Below the pieces are notes generated by a model that saw nothing but the letters and a program-made list of their open reading frames with translations, made no database searches and was not told the origin of the DNA. From positions 10,666 through 50,353 of the forward strand of contig JAPLDB010000118.1 in the NCBI GenBank assembly GCA_026391975.1: DNA of 39,688 bases. The letters run 5' to 3'. Every line of letters starts with the position of its first letter. Positions within the stretch are counted from its first letter, which is position 1. This DNA is from Bacteroidota bacterium (GTDB lineage Bacteria; Bacteroidota; Bacteroidia; AKYH767-A; 2013-40CM-41-45). Both the position numbers and the translations under genes were made by a program. This document shows, piece after piece, positions 27,760-35,314 of this stretch.

Positions 27760-27850
27760 ATTCACATCTTCAAATCGTTTCATCTTCAAATCCTCTCATC
27801 CTCAAATCTTCAAATCAACTAATCAACAACTCAACTACTCAACTACTCAA
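27760..27850. repeat. cttcaaatc / caactactcaac word repeat
   Basis: The spacer between the acyltransferase gene and purK is almost entirely built of two words: tcttcaaatcctctcatc and aactactcaactactcaac. The cttcaaatc word also occurs inside aroA (29668-29700). Confidence 0.6.
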
Positions 27851-28714
27851 CTTATGTTTCCACCTCCTGTGCGTCCACAACCAATACTCCGGCGCTGAAC
27901 GAATGATATCTTCATTGATACGGTAGATCCTTTCTGTGATTTCATTTTCTTTTGTCTGAACCGGTGTATCAGTTACTAGCTCATAAGTGATGCGGTACTT
28001 TCCTCGGCTGAGCTTGATAATCTTCCCATAGATAACAGGGAAATCATATTTCACCGCATATCGCTCCACCCCTGTCATTACGGAGGTATCCTGGTTAAGG
28101 AATTTTAGCCAGATACCCTTTTTCGGATTACTCGGACTCTGGTCGAAGATAAAACCATAAGAACAGCTTTCATTTTTATGATCTTCAAAATACTGTGCGA
28201 CTTCTTTCACCGACATCAACGTCATCCCGAACTTACTTCTTGTTTCCTGGAGTTTCGTGTCGAAAAATTTACTTTTGAGTGGAAGGTAAATTCCAAGTGC
28301 CTTGTGCGAACTGTGACGGATAAATGCCACTGCCGGCCATTCCCAGTTGCCATAATGCCCGGTACACAATATGACGCTTTTATTCAGCCTGTAATATTTT
28401 TCGAGCAGTTCAGTATTTACTGCCTCCACCCTTTTTTGCAATTGTTTTTCAGAAATTGAAAATGACTTCAATCCTTCTACAACCACATCGCAGAAATGGC
28501 CATAAAATTTTCGCATCAGCAACTTCAATTCTTCTTCGCTTTTTTCAGGGAAGGAATTACGGAGGTTTTCCCAGACTACTTTTTTTCGGTAACCAAAGAG
28601 GGTAAAGAGAAAGAAAAACAGGAAATCCGACAATGCATATAGTGCAGGCAACGGAAGCCAGGAAATGGGGAGAAGTAAAAGGTAATAGAATAGTGCGCTG
28701 ATGATATTTCCCAT
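27839..28714 (-). CDS. LpxL/HtrB-type lipid A acyltransferase
   Basis: Inner-membrane lysophospholipid acyltransferase family protein that probably adds a secondary acyl chain to lipid A. The ATG at 28714 gives 291 residues starting MGNIISALFYYLLLLPISWL, a membrane anchor; the track's start at 28849 overlaps the opposing aroA gene and is rejected. The catalytic H-x4-E motif is HYGNWEW near residue 123. FDQSPSNPKKGIWLKFL near 183 and GVERYAVKYDFPVIYGKI near 208 are typical of LpxL. A -7 box TATATTTG ends 10 nt before the ATG. The 3' end abuts word repeats. Symbol withheld because LpxL and LpxM cannot be told apart here. Confidence 0.88.
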   Translation of the reverse strand: MGNIISALFYYLLLLPISWLPLPALYALSDFLFFFLFTLFGYRKKVVWENLRNSFPEKSEEELKLLMRKFYGHFCDVVVEGLKSFSISEKQLQKRVEAVNTELLEKYYRLNKSVILCTGHYGNWEWPAVAFIRHSSHKALGIYLPLKSKFFDTKLQETRSKFGMTLMSVKEVAQYFEDHKNESCSYGFIFDQSPSNPKKGIWLKFLNQDTSVMTGVERYAVKYDFPVIYGKIIKLSRGKYRITYELVTDTPVQTKENEITERIYRINEDIIRSAPEYWLWTHRRWKHKLSS

Positions 28715-28724
28715 AATGTGGCGG

Positions 28725-28788
28725 CAAATATAGTTTGGTTTTTGAAAGGAACCTGCTTCACGGGAACTAAAAATTCGAGTTACTTTTG
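28725..28788. promoter_or_regulatory. Divergent promoters of the acyltransferase and aroA
   Basis: On the minus strand TATATTTG (28725-28732) ends 10 nt before the acyltransferase ATG. On the plus strand TACTTTTG (28781-28788) ends 16 nt before the aroA GTG. Both are exact TAnnTTTG matches; neither has a clear -33 TTTG. They support the trimmed starts of both genes. Confidence 0.55.
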
Positions 28789-28804
28789 CGCTCAAATCAA
28801 TTGT

Positions 28805-30139
28805 GTGGAAGTTACGATCAGAAAAGGCAGGGTAGAAGGGAAAGTACATGTGCCATCATCAAAAAGCCTTTTGCAACGCTATTTAATAGGAGCACTCCTT
28901 GCCGAAGGCGTCACTGAATTATATGATGTGCATCACTGCAATGATACCCTGGCATGCCTTGATGCTGTTCAATCTTTTCAGTCGCAATCCCAAATCGGTT
29001 CCGGTTTGAGAATTGAAGGCGGTAATGGAGTTATTTATCCTTCCATTGATAGGATTAATTGTGGTGAATCCGGTTTTGCCTTGCGTGCGCTCGCATCAGT
29101 TGCAGCTTTGGCAGCCGGGCAGATTACTTTAACCGGTTCAGGATCCTTGCAAAGGCGCCCTGTCAGTTTTTTTGAAAACGTGTTTCCTGAATTAGGTGTT
29201 GAATGCAAAACCAATGGTGGATTTCTTCCGCTTAACGTTAGGGGACCTATGCGGTTCAAAGATATCTCAATTGACGGATCATTGAGTTCACAGTTTCTCT
29301 CCGGCTTGCTGATTGTTTATCCGCTTGCAAACAAGGATCATGTTATCGATGTCAAAAACCTTAGTAGCAAACATTACATTGACCTCACTTTGCAGGTGAT
29401 GAAGGATTTTGGAGTGAATGTGACACATGAATCCTATCAGAAATTTTTTATTCCCGGGAATCAGAAATACAAATCCTGTAAAGCAGTGATCGAAGGTGAC
29501 TGGAGCGCGGCTTCCTTTTTGTTGGTAGCTGGGGCAACTGCAGGTGAAGTAACCGTCAATAATCTATCGATGAATTCTTTGCAGCCGGATAAAGCCATTG
29601 TTGAGGTATTGAGAAGCTGCGGTGCAGAAGTTACGTTGAATAACAATTCTGTATCGGTCACCTCTTCTGACTTCAAACTTCGAACTTCAAACTTCAAATC
29701 GCGAGGTTTCACTCACGATCGCGAGCAAGCCTCGCGACTTCAAACTCACAACCTCAAACCCTTTAAATTTGATTCCACCGATTGTCCGGACCTGTTTCCG
29801 CCTTTGGTTGCCCTTGCAGCTAGATGTAATGGCATATCAGAAATAACAGGCGTTCAAAGATTGATTCACAAAGAAAGCAACCGTGCATTAGCTTTGCAGC
29901 AAGAGTTTTCAAAGATGAATGACAAGCTGATTTCAATTGAAGGAAATAAAATGATCATCTGTGGCGGATTGCCATTGAAAAGTGCAAATGTTGATTCGCA
30001 TAACGACCACCGAATCGCCATGTCGCTTGCAATAGCCGGACTGAATGTTGAAGGCGGAATTCAAATTAGCGGATGTGAATCTGTACAAAAATCATATCCT
30101 GATTTCTTTGCCAACCTTGAAAAACTCATCATGAATTGA
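28805..30139 (+). CDS. aroA: 3-phosphoshikimate 1-carboxyvinyltransferase (EPSP synthase)
   Basis: Joins shikimate-3-phosphate and PEP to EPSP, the step before chorismate synthase (the next gene). The GTG at 28805 gives VEVTIRKGRVEGKVHVPSSKSLLQR; the longer track start crosses the promoter and the opposing gene. Signatures: PSSKS near residue 18, NCGESGFALRAL near 83, SSQFLSGLL near 160, and NDHRIAMSLAIAGL near 400. At 444 residues it is longer than usual (about 410-430). The excess is explained by an in-frame insertion at about 29668-29760 made of cttcaaa word repeats around a tcgcgagg palindrome, between VSVTSSD and KPFKFDSTDCPDLF. The insertion lies in a loop region, so the enzyme may still work. 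Confidence 0.93.
   Translation: MEVTIRKGRVEGKVHVPSSKSLLQRYLIGALLAEGVTELYDVHHCNDTLACLDAVQSFQSQSQIGSGLRIEGGNGVIYPSIDRINCGESGFALRALASVAALAAGQITLTGSGSLQRRPVSFFENVFPELGVECKTNGGFLPLNVRGPMRFKDISIDGSLSSQFLSGLLIVYPLANKDHVIDVKNLSSKHYIDLTLQVMKDFGVNVTHESYQKFFIPGNQKYKSCKAVIEGDWSAASFLLVAGATAGEVTVNNLSMNSLQPDKAIVEVLRSCGAEVTLNNNSVSVTSSDFKLRTSNFKSRGFTHDREQASRLQTHNLKPFKFDSTDCPDLFPPLVALAARCNGISEITGVQRLIHKESNRALALQQEFSKMNDKLISIEGNKMIICGGLPLKSANVDSHNDHRIAMSLAIAGLNVEGGIQISGCESVQKSYPDFFANLEKLIMN
29668..29760 (+). repeat. Word-repeat plus palindrome insertion inside aroA
   Basis: About 90 bp inside aroA consist of cttcaaacttcgaacttcaa words on both sides of an inverted repeat, tcgcgagg (29699-29706) and cctcgcga (29730-29737). 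The insert keeps frame and encodes about 30 low-complexity residues (DFKLRTSNFKSRGF...). The same word family forms the spacer at 27760-27850. Confidence 0.8.
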
Positions 30140-30150
30140 TATTTATTTTC

Positions 30151-30216
30151 TTAATCACTTCATCACCTAATCACCTAATCACTTCATCACCCAATCACCT
30201 CCTCAACACCTCCCAC
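30151..30216. repeat. cacctaatcacc word repeat in aroA-aroC spacer
   Basis: The 78-bp gap before aroC is almost wholly cacctaatcacttcatcacc-type words ending right at the aroC start, leaving no room for a Shine-Dalgarno. The same family lies at 9150-9213 and 35117-35250. Confidence 0.6.
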
Positions 30217-30217
30217 A

Positions 30218-31216
30218 ATGAACTCTTTCGGAACCATATATCGCACTCATGTCTTCGGCGAATCCCATGGAAATTTAATCGGTGTATTGATCGACGGATG
30301 CCCTGCAGGTATTCCGCTTGCAATTGATGATTTCAAAGAGGACCTCTCACGCAGAAAAGCGGGGGCAAGCGCAACTACGTCAAGAATTGAAGATGATATT
30401 CCACTGATTCAGTCTGGTGTTTTTAATGGTTTTACTACCGGTGCTCCAATATGTATTGTATTTGAAAACAAAAATATACAGTCGAAGGATTATGATCAAC
30501 TGAAAATTCAGCCGCGTCCCGGACATGCAGATTTTGTGGCGCAACAAAAGTTTCATGGCTTCAATGACCACCGTGGCGGCGGACATTTTTCCGGACGGCT
30601 TACACTATCTTTAGTTGCAGCAGGTGTCATTGCTAAGAAGATTCATACTGGTATTGAAGTCACTGCCAAACTTATTGAGGCCGGTGGAAATAAAAACATT
30701 GAAGAAGCCGTTGCCCTTGCCATAAAGAATCAGGATTCTATTGGGGGAATAGTGGAATGTATAGTTACCGGCTTGCCGGTAGGCCTTGGGGAACCATTTT
30801 TCAATTCAGTCGAGTCATTGATCAGCCATGCAGTTTTTTCGATTCCTGCCATCAAAGGAATTGAGTTTGGCTCGGGATTTTCATCGGCAAGAATGACAGG
30901 AAGTAACCACAATGATTCTATTATTGACGCTTCAGGAAAAACAAAAACAAATTTTGCAGGCGGCATTAATGGTGGAATTACAAACGGCAATGAATTAATT
31001 TTTCGGGTCGCTGTGAAGCCGCCCAGCAGTACGCCACAGCCTCAGCAAACATTGAATATGGAGTCGGGCAGGGTGGAAGAACTGATGGTTGTAGGCAGAC
31101 ATGACCTTTGCATTGCGCTCAGGGTGCCTGTGGTGGTTGAAAGCGCAGTGGCCATGGTGCTGGCTGATCTATTGCTTGTTGACCAAATACAAAGACAGAA
31201 CAGAAGTCGCAGTTGA
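30218..31216 (+). CDS. aroC: Chorismate synthase
   Basis: Makes chorismate from EPSP using reduced FMN, the last shikimate step. The N-terminus MNSFGTIYRTHVFGESHG has the family's first signature (GESHG), with SRRKAGA near residue 45, and RPGHADFVAQQKFHGFNDHRGGGHFSGR near 95-122 is the second. GSNHNDSIIDASGKTKTNFAGGINGGITNG near 225-255 is the third. The 332 residues are somewhat short compared with 350-360 but not obviously truncated. It follows aroA by 78 bp on the same strand, so it is probably co-transcribed. Its 3' flank is the degraded integrase region. Confidence 0.96.
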   Translation: MNSFGTIYRTHVFGESHGNLIGVLIDGCPAGIPLAIDDFKEDLSRRKAGASATTSRIEDDIPLIQSGVFNGFTTGAPICIVFENKNIQSKDYDQLKIQPRPGHADFVAQQKFHGFNDHRGGGHFSGRLTLSLVAAGVIAKKIHTGIEVTAKLIEAGGNKNIEEAVALAIKNQDSIGGIVECIVTGLPVGLGEPFFNSVESLISHAVFSIPAIKGIEFGSGFSSARMTGSNHNDSIIDASGKTKTNFAGGINGGITNGNELIFRVAVKPPSSTPQPQQTLNMESGRVEELMVVGRHDLCIALRVPVVVESAVAMVLADLLLVDQIQRQNRSRS

Positions 31217-31349
31217 GTGGTACTTCAATCGAGAATTATTTTTTCTGATTTTTTAAAGATTACTCTGCGTGTGTCTAGGTATGTGGACCGTTTTACTTTC
31301 CCAATACAAAAAGTAACACGCTTTCTAAATCAACACGTTAGCTTTGGGA

Positions 31350-31368
31350 GGTACAAATGGGGTACAGG
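31350..31368. repeat. Left GGTACAA repeat pair
   Basis: ggtacaaatggggtacagg holds two GGTACA units 11 bp apart. Similar units occur at 32598-32635 on the other side of the integrase remnant. They could be arm-type recombinase sites, but this is inference. The remaining 31217-31414 spacer holds nothing else I recognise. Confidence 0.5.
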
Positions 31369-31414
31369 AACGATGAAAATTATCACGAATAAGGTATTCT
31401 AAAAATTGATTGCT

Positions 31415-31513
31415 TTAATATAATACAAGCCAAAGCAAAAAAATTACAAGTGCCGTTCCTATCAGTATTGGAATTGCCCCATCAAGATCTATTTCTTCCG
31501 TAGGCAAATTCAA
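31415..31513 (-). CDS. Possible small membrane peptide ORF
   Basis: A 32-codon frame starting at TTG overlaps the TGA stop of the integrase remnant (TTGA) and reads LNLPTEEIDLDG followed by a hydrophobic stretch AIPILIGTALVIFLLWLVLY. It is too short for the ORF track. It might be a translationally coupled single-span peptide, or the 3' end of a lost gene. No homologue is recognised. Confidence 0.25.
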   Translation of the reverse strand: MNLPTEEIDLDGAIPILIGTALVIFLLWLVLY

Positions 31514-32523
31514 CTTAGTCTTGCACTCTTATTGCTTTTTGTGGTTAAGAGGTATTCCCGAAAATCATTGCAGAACATTTCATTCAGATCAGCAAATTTC
31601 AAATTCCCATTCGTAAAAGTTTCAAGGAAATGAAAAGCCGAGACCCAGTTATCATGGTTCGATTCTTTACGCTTTTCTGCTAACTTTTTGAAGTAGGTAA
31701 CGAATGAAGTTTCCGCCAACTCTTTTTTTCTCAACTGTTCCTTTTCGTAACCCGTATAAATTTCAGGCTTGTTTAATTGGTTGTCTCGCTTCTGCCTTAT
31801 CTGTTCCGCCAACTGTAACGTGTCTTTGTTATGCTGCTTATCAATTGGGTTTTTTGCTTTATCAAAAATGTAAAGCCCCAAAAATTCCCTTCGGGTTTGT
31901 ACGCCTGTTTCGGGGTGGAGTATCGCAGGGTAAAAATCCAAATACAAACTTTGTCTCTTACCTGAAATTGTCTTTTGCCTTAACTTAACCTTTGTTGTGA
32001 CGTAAACGAATAAGCCTTTTTTCATTTTTGAAATCCCGTTTCGCTTAATCAAATTATAAAGTGCCGCTTCTGAAATGCCATATTTGTTTTGCACCTCAGC
32101 AATGGTGTAACAATCACTTTCTTTCCACTCCTTTTGCTGGGGTTCGTAGTTGGCCTGAATTGGTTGCGGAGGCGCGAATAGTTTGTCAACCTCCGCACGC
32201 TTAATAAGTGTTTTCCTCTCTGCGAGGTTCACAGCATTGATTGTTTCGTTTTCTATTAACCTGTAAGCTGTGCGAATGGAACAGCTTAGAAGTTGTGCAA
32301 CGTCCCGTACTGTTAAAAACTCCTTTGCCTTAATTTCTTCAATCGGTTTCGCTCTGATAAGTTGGGTTTGCTTATCGCTTACCTCAACCTTGCTGGCTCT
32401 TAATCTTGCCTTGTAAGCACGTTTAGCGCACGTATCACTGCAATACTGGGTAACCGTGGTTCGGGCTGTGAAATCATTGCCGCAATGCTGGCAAACACGT
32501 ATAAGCTTCAAATTAGAACTCAT
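31510..32523 (-). CDS. Fused excisionase-like HTH / truncated tyrosine integrase
   Basis: 337 residues with an unusual order: a small zinc-ribbon-like motif (CQHCGNDF and CSDTCAKR, residues about 11-34), an excisionase-type HTH (FLTVRDVAQLLSCSIRTAYRLI near 68-90), a second HTH (YTIAEVQNKYGISEAALYNLI near 138-158), then a tyrosine-integrase arm-binding domain (VKLRQKTISGKRQSLYLDFYPAI near 178-200) and part of the SAM-like core-binding domain. The catalytic domain with the R-H-R-Y residues is absent; the frame ends at NKSARLS. The join at LFVYV/TTKVKLRQK looks like a deletion fusing two genes (HTH protein, integrase). It is probably a dead mobile-element remnant that could still bind DNA. Confidence 0.75.
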   Translation of the reverse strand: MSSNLKLIRVCQHCGNDFTARTTVTQYCSDTCAKRAYKARLRASKVEVSDKQTQLIRAKPIEEIKAKEFLTVRDVAQLLSCSIRTAYRLIENETINAVNLAERKTLIKRAEVDKLFAPPQPIQANYEPQQKEWKESDCYTIAEVQNKYGISEAALYNLIKRNGISKMKKGLFVYVTTKVKLRQKTISGKRQSLYLDFYPAILHPETGVQTRREFLGLYIFDKAKNPIDKQHNKDTLQLAEQIRQKRDNQLNKPEIYTGYEKEQLRKKELAETSFVTYFKKLAEKRKESNHDNWVSAFHFLETFTNGNLKFADLNEMFCNDFREYLLTTKSNKSARLS

Positions 32524-32597
32524 TAGATTGCTTTAAGTATCGTTAAGTATAAATAAGTGTATTTAAGTGCCATAAATTCGCCAACCATTCAAAAATT

Positions 32598-32635
32598 TTG
32601 TACCTCAGTGCTTCAAGGTACAACAAAGGTACAAG
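32598..32635. repeat. Right GTACC/GGTACA repeat cluster
   Basis: Contains one inverted (ttgtacc) and two direct (aggtacaa, aggtacaag) units. They lie in the region just upstream of the HTH/integrase start and match the units at 31350-31368. Possible recombinase or autoregulatory binding sites. Confidence 0.5.
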
Positions 32636-32691
32636 TTATTGCTGAATAAATGGATAGTAAACCTGAGTAAATATCAACAGCATCACACTAA

Positions 32692-32715
32692 AAAAGCCCT
32701 ATTATCAGGGCTTTT
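32692..32715 (-). terminator. Terminator of mnmE
   Basis: AAAAGCCCT pairs with AGGGCTTTT across a six-base loop. On the minus strand it ends in TTTTTT, so it terminates mnmE about 45 nt after its stop; a weaker plus-strand action is possible. Confidence 0.85.
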
Positions 32716-32758
32716 AGAGCATTATTAGCAAAGTTGTTAATTGTTTGTTTTTGGGTGG

Positions 32759-34165
32759 TTACTTTCCAATACAGAAGCGTGAAAAGATATTCGCCAGCAA
32801 CATATCATTTGTCACTTCACCGGTGATCAGTCCCAAATGATAAAGGGCATTTCTAATTTCCGGCGCTATCAAATCTCCTGAGAGTTTTTTATTCAACCCC
32901 TCCAATACAAGTTGAAGAGATTCATTTGTGTGCTGCAATGCCTCTGCGTGCCTGGCATTTGTGACAATTACATTATCATGTTTGGTATGAGATAAATTAA
33001 TTTCATCCAGCAGCTTTTTGGTAAGGATAGGCAGGTTGAGTTTTTCTTTTGCAGAGATGAAAACGACTTCGCCAAATCCGTCAAATTCATTTTTTAGCTT
33101 TTCATGTTCCTTCTTATCGACCTTATTCCCTGCAAGGATGACCTTATAGTTTGTCGAATGAACATTCTTTTTCAATTCCTCCAGTTCGCTTCGCAGAGAT
33201 GCAGGTGTGGATTCATTCACATCGAATAAATAGATCAGCACCGGACTCTGATTGATCTTTTCCATCGTACGGCTTACGCCAATGCTTTCAATGGCATCGC
33301 TCGTCTCTCGGATTCCCGCGGTGTCTATAAACCGGAACTTTATTCCTGACAAAACAATTTCTTCTTCGATGGTATCCCTTGTCGTTCCTGCTATATGACT
33401 TACTATGGCGCGCTCGTCATTCAGCAATGCATTTAGCAAAGTGGATTTTCCTACATTCGGTCTGCCGGCTATTACTACAGGAATTCCATGTTTGATCACA
33501 TTTCCTAATTCAAAAGAGGAAATCAGATTTGAGATATGAGACATGATATGTCCAATGAGTTCAGCAAGTTGCTTCCTGTTTGCAAATTCTACGTCTTCCT
33601 CGCTGAAGTCCAGTTCCAGTTCAATCAGTGATGCAAAATTGATCAGCTGCTCACGTAACTGTTTTATCTCAGATGAATAACCCCCACGCATTTGTTTTAA
33701 TGCAAGGTCATGTGATGCCGATGAGTCAGATGCAATAAGGTCAGCAACTGCTTCAGCCTGCGATAAGTCCATCTTGCCATTCAGAAAGGCACGCAAAGTA
33801 AACTCTCCCGGTTGCGCATTCCTTGCTCCGTGTCTGTTGAGCAGTTGCAGGATTTGCTGTTGTATGAAAATTGAACCATGACAGGAGATTTCGACTACAT
33901 CCTCTCCTGTATATGAATGCGGATTTTTAAAGACTGAAACCAGTACTTCATCAATCGTATTCTCTCCTTCCTTTATCCACCCGAAATGAATGGTATGCGA
34001 ATCCTGCTCAGCGATTTTCTTTTTATTTTTTCCCTTCGCGACAAAAACACCGTCAGTAATCTCAAATGCCCTCATCCCAGACACCCTAATCACCGCAATC
34101 GCCCCAACTCCCGCCGCAGTCGCCGGGGCTATGATTGTGTCACCATTATTTGAAAACTGTTGCAT
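32759..34165 (-). CDS. mnmE: tRNA uridine-5-carboxymethylaminomethyl modification GTPase
   Basis: Works with MnmG to modify the wobble uridine of certain tRNAs. The N-terminal domain (DTIIAPATAAGVGAIAVIRVSG, residues about 9-30) binds the one-carbon donor. The G domain has GRPNVGKST near 233, DTAGIRET near 282 and NKVDKKE near 350. The C-terminus FCIGK retains the conserved cysteine. The 468 residues are full length. An AGGAGG lies about 11 nt before the ATG, a stronger Shine-Dalgarno than elsewhere in this window. Upstream are remnant copies of its own 5' end (34208-34342). Confidence 0.97.
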   Translation of the reverse strand: MQQFSNNGDTIIAPATAAGVGAIAVIRVSGMRAFEITDGVFVAKGKNKKKIAEQDSHTIHFGWIKEGENTIDEVLVSVFKNPHSYTGEDVVEISCHGSIFIQQQILQLLNRHGARNAQPGEFTLRAFLNGKMDLSQAEAVADLIASDSSASHDLALKQMRGGYSSEIKQLREQLINFASLIELELDFSEEDVEFANRKQLAELIGHIMSHISNLISSFELGNVIKHGIPVVIAGRPNVGKSTLLNALLNDERAIVSHIAGTTRDTIEEEIVLSGIKFRFIDTAGIRETSDAIESIGVSRTMEKINQSPVLIYLFDVNESTPASLRSELEELKKNVHSTNYKVILAGNKVDKKEHEKLKNEFDGFGEVVFISAKEKLNLPILTKKLLDEINLSHTKHDNVIVTNARHAEALQHTNESLQLVLEGLNKKLSGDLIAPEIRNALYHLGLITGEVTNDMLLANIFSRFCIGK

Positions 34166-34207
34166 CTTTATTACTTCCTCCTGTATCTGATATTTCTTTT
34201 GTCTTAA

Positions 34208-34342
34208 TTATTTAACGAAACCTGTTGCATCTACAAATTCCCTCCCCTCTCCCTCGGAGAGGGGCCCGGGGGAGAGGCCCCCAATACCCGCTGCTGTCGC
34301 CGGAGCTACAATTATATCACCATTGTTTAAAAACTGCTGCAT
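34208..34342 (-). pseudogene. Remnant copy of the mnmE 5' end fused to a repeat element
   Basis: An ATG at 34342 opens MQQFLNNGDIIVAPATAAGIG, a diverged version of the mnmE N-terminus (MQQFSNNGDTIIAPATAAGVG). After about 21 codons it runs into a GC-rich palindromic element (gggcccctctccgagggag), read as LSPGPLSEGEG, a repeat type I recall from Bacteroidota spacers, and stops at TAA (34208-34210). A third, weaker ATGCAACAG copy begins at 34232 within the same stretch. Differences are spread along the fragment, so the copying is not recent. Confidence 0.75.
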
Positions 34343-34366
34343 ACCTAAATATCTTCTTGCTTCTTT

Positions 34367-34513
34367 CGCCTTCTAACTTATAACTTCTAACTTTTGAATT
34401 GTGCCTTCTAACTTTTGCCTCTTGTTATTCCCTGCTTCAACATCCCACCACCGTCCATTATTTCCCCTTGTGACTTGTAACTTTTGACTTTTGACTTCTA
34501 ACTTGTGACTTTT
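34367..34513. repeat. ttctaacttttgactt word repeat
   Basis: The spacer between DUF4199 and the mnmE remnant is dominated by variants of cttctaacttttgactt, the same family as 4208-4270. Confidence 0.65.
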
Positions 34514-34516
34514 CAT

Positions 34517-35017
34517 TTACTTCTTCCTATACACCCTCGCCGCTATCGCCGACAATATCAACCCCCAGCCAAATGAAAATACGAAAAGCAGAAAAAAGGA
34601 AATAATAGAGCCATTAAAACTCATCTCCATGTCTTTCATAGATTTTTCCATTTCTGCTTCCGTTGCATTTCGGGCCCGCATTTGATCAAGGGTGTAAACT
34701 TTCAGGGTTTCAAAAAACGCAGGATTAATAAATTTCTGATAGAGGTAGATAACGATCGTAAAACCGGCGCAATAAAGTAACGACATCAGCATACCATCCC
34801 GAAGTCCCTCATTGAAAGAATAGGTATCTCTTTGTCCGCGTGACTGATTCACCGTTACAAAAATCAGCACCCAGAACAATACCATCGGTAACATCCTCGT
34901 GTATTGGCCAATGTCATGACGGGTGGAATTCCAGCCCATAAAATGTTCAATCATGATCCAGACAGTGGAAATGGCCAGAGCAAGCAGGGCATATTTGACA
35001 GATGGTTTTGTTGGCAT
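34517..35017 (-). CDS. DUF4199 family membrane protein
   Basis: Predicted inner-membrane protein of 166 residues, Bacteroidota-specific and of unknown function. Hydrophobic spans lie near residues 9-25, 43-58, 76-95 and 135-160, separated by a charged amphipathic stretch (DQMRARNATEAEMEKSMKDMEM) typical of DUF4199. The conserved GWNS and FNEGLRDGM motifs are present. The start ATG at 35017 is preceded by a TTTCTTTG sequence that could be a weak -7 box. No functional context is visible; word repeats lie on both sides. Confidence 0.85.
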   Translation of the reverse strand: MPTKPSVKYALLALAISTVWIMIEHFMGWNSTRHDIGQYTRMLPMVLFWVLIFVTVNQSRGQRDTYSFNEGLRDGMLMSLLYCAGFTIVIYLYQKFINPAFFETLKVYTLDQMRARNATEAEMEKSMKDMEMSFNGSIISFFLLFVFSFGWGLILSAIAARVYRKK

Positions 35018-35116
35018 GTTAAATATTTTTGGTTTGATACAAAGAAAGGGAAAAAAGGGGACGGATGTCGGTTGATATCGAGGGGACTTTGCAACCTTTT
35101 GCCCAAATATCCTTTT

Positions 35117-35250
35117 CTCACTTAGTCACTTAGTCACTTAGTCAAATTGCCACTTAGTCACCCCATCACCCATTCAACTTAATCACCTCACCACTTAATC
35201 ACCTCATCACTTAGTCACCTCTTCACCTAATCAACCAATCATCCAACAAT
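35117..35250. repeat. cacttagt tandem and cacctaatc word repeat
   Basis: Starts with exact tandem cacttagt units and continues with diverged cacttaatcacctcatc words, filling most of the 297-bp spacer between DUF4199 and the T9SS gene. It ends shortly before the promoter of the latter. Confidence 0.7.
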
Positions 35251-35253
35251 TAA

Positions 35254-35284
35254 TTTGCTATCGAAATAAAAACCTCTACCTTGT
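35254..35284 (+). promoter_or_regulatory. Putative -33/-7 promoter of the 874-residue T9SS gene
   Basis: TTTG (35254-35257) and TACCTTGT (35277-35284) are 19 bp apart, fitting Bacteroidota -33/-7 spacing with one deviation in the -7 box. The ATG follows 30 nt downstream. Confidence 0.5.
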
Positions 35285-35314
35285 TCCTGCAAACTCTAAC
35301 ACCCCAACTCAGCT

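Noticed and set aside
28718-28804. Upstream GTG start for aroA from the ORF track
   Set aside because: It would cover the TACTTTTG box and the opposing promoter, and the added residues do not resemble EPSP synthase N-termini.
31217-31402. 61-codon plus-strand ORF directly after aroC
   Set aside because: No recognisable domain; it crosses the GGTACA repeats and looks like a chance open frame in the remnant region. The ATG at 31373 with nine codons is too short to call an integrase start.
34250-34290. GC-rich palindrome before mnmE as a terminator of an upstream gene
   Set aside because: The stem lacks a following T-run on either strand and interrupts an mnmE-like fragment, so it fits a dispersed repeat better.
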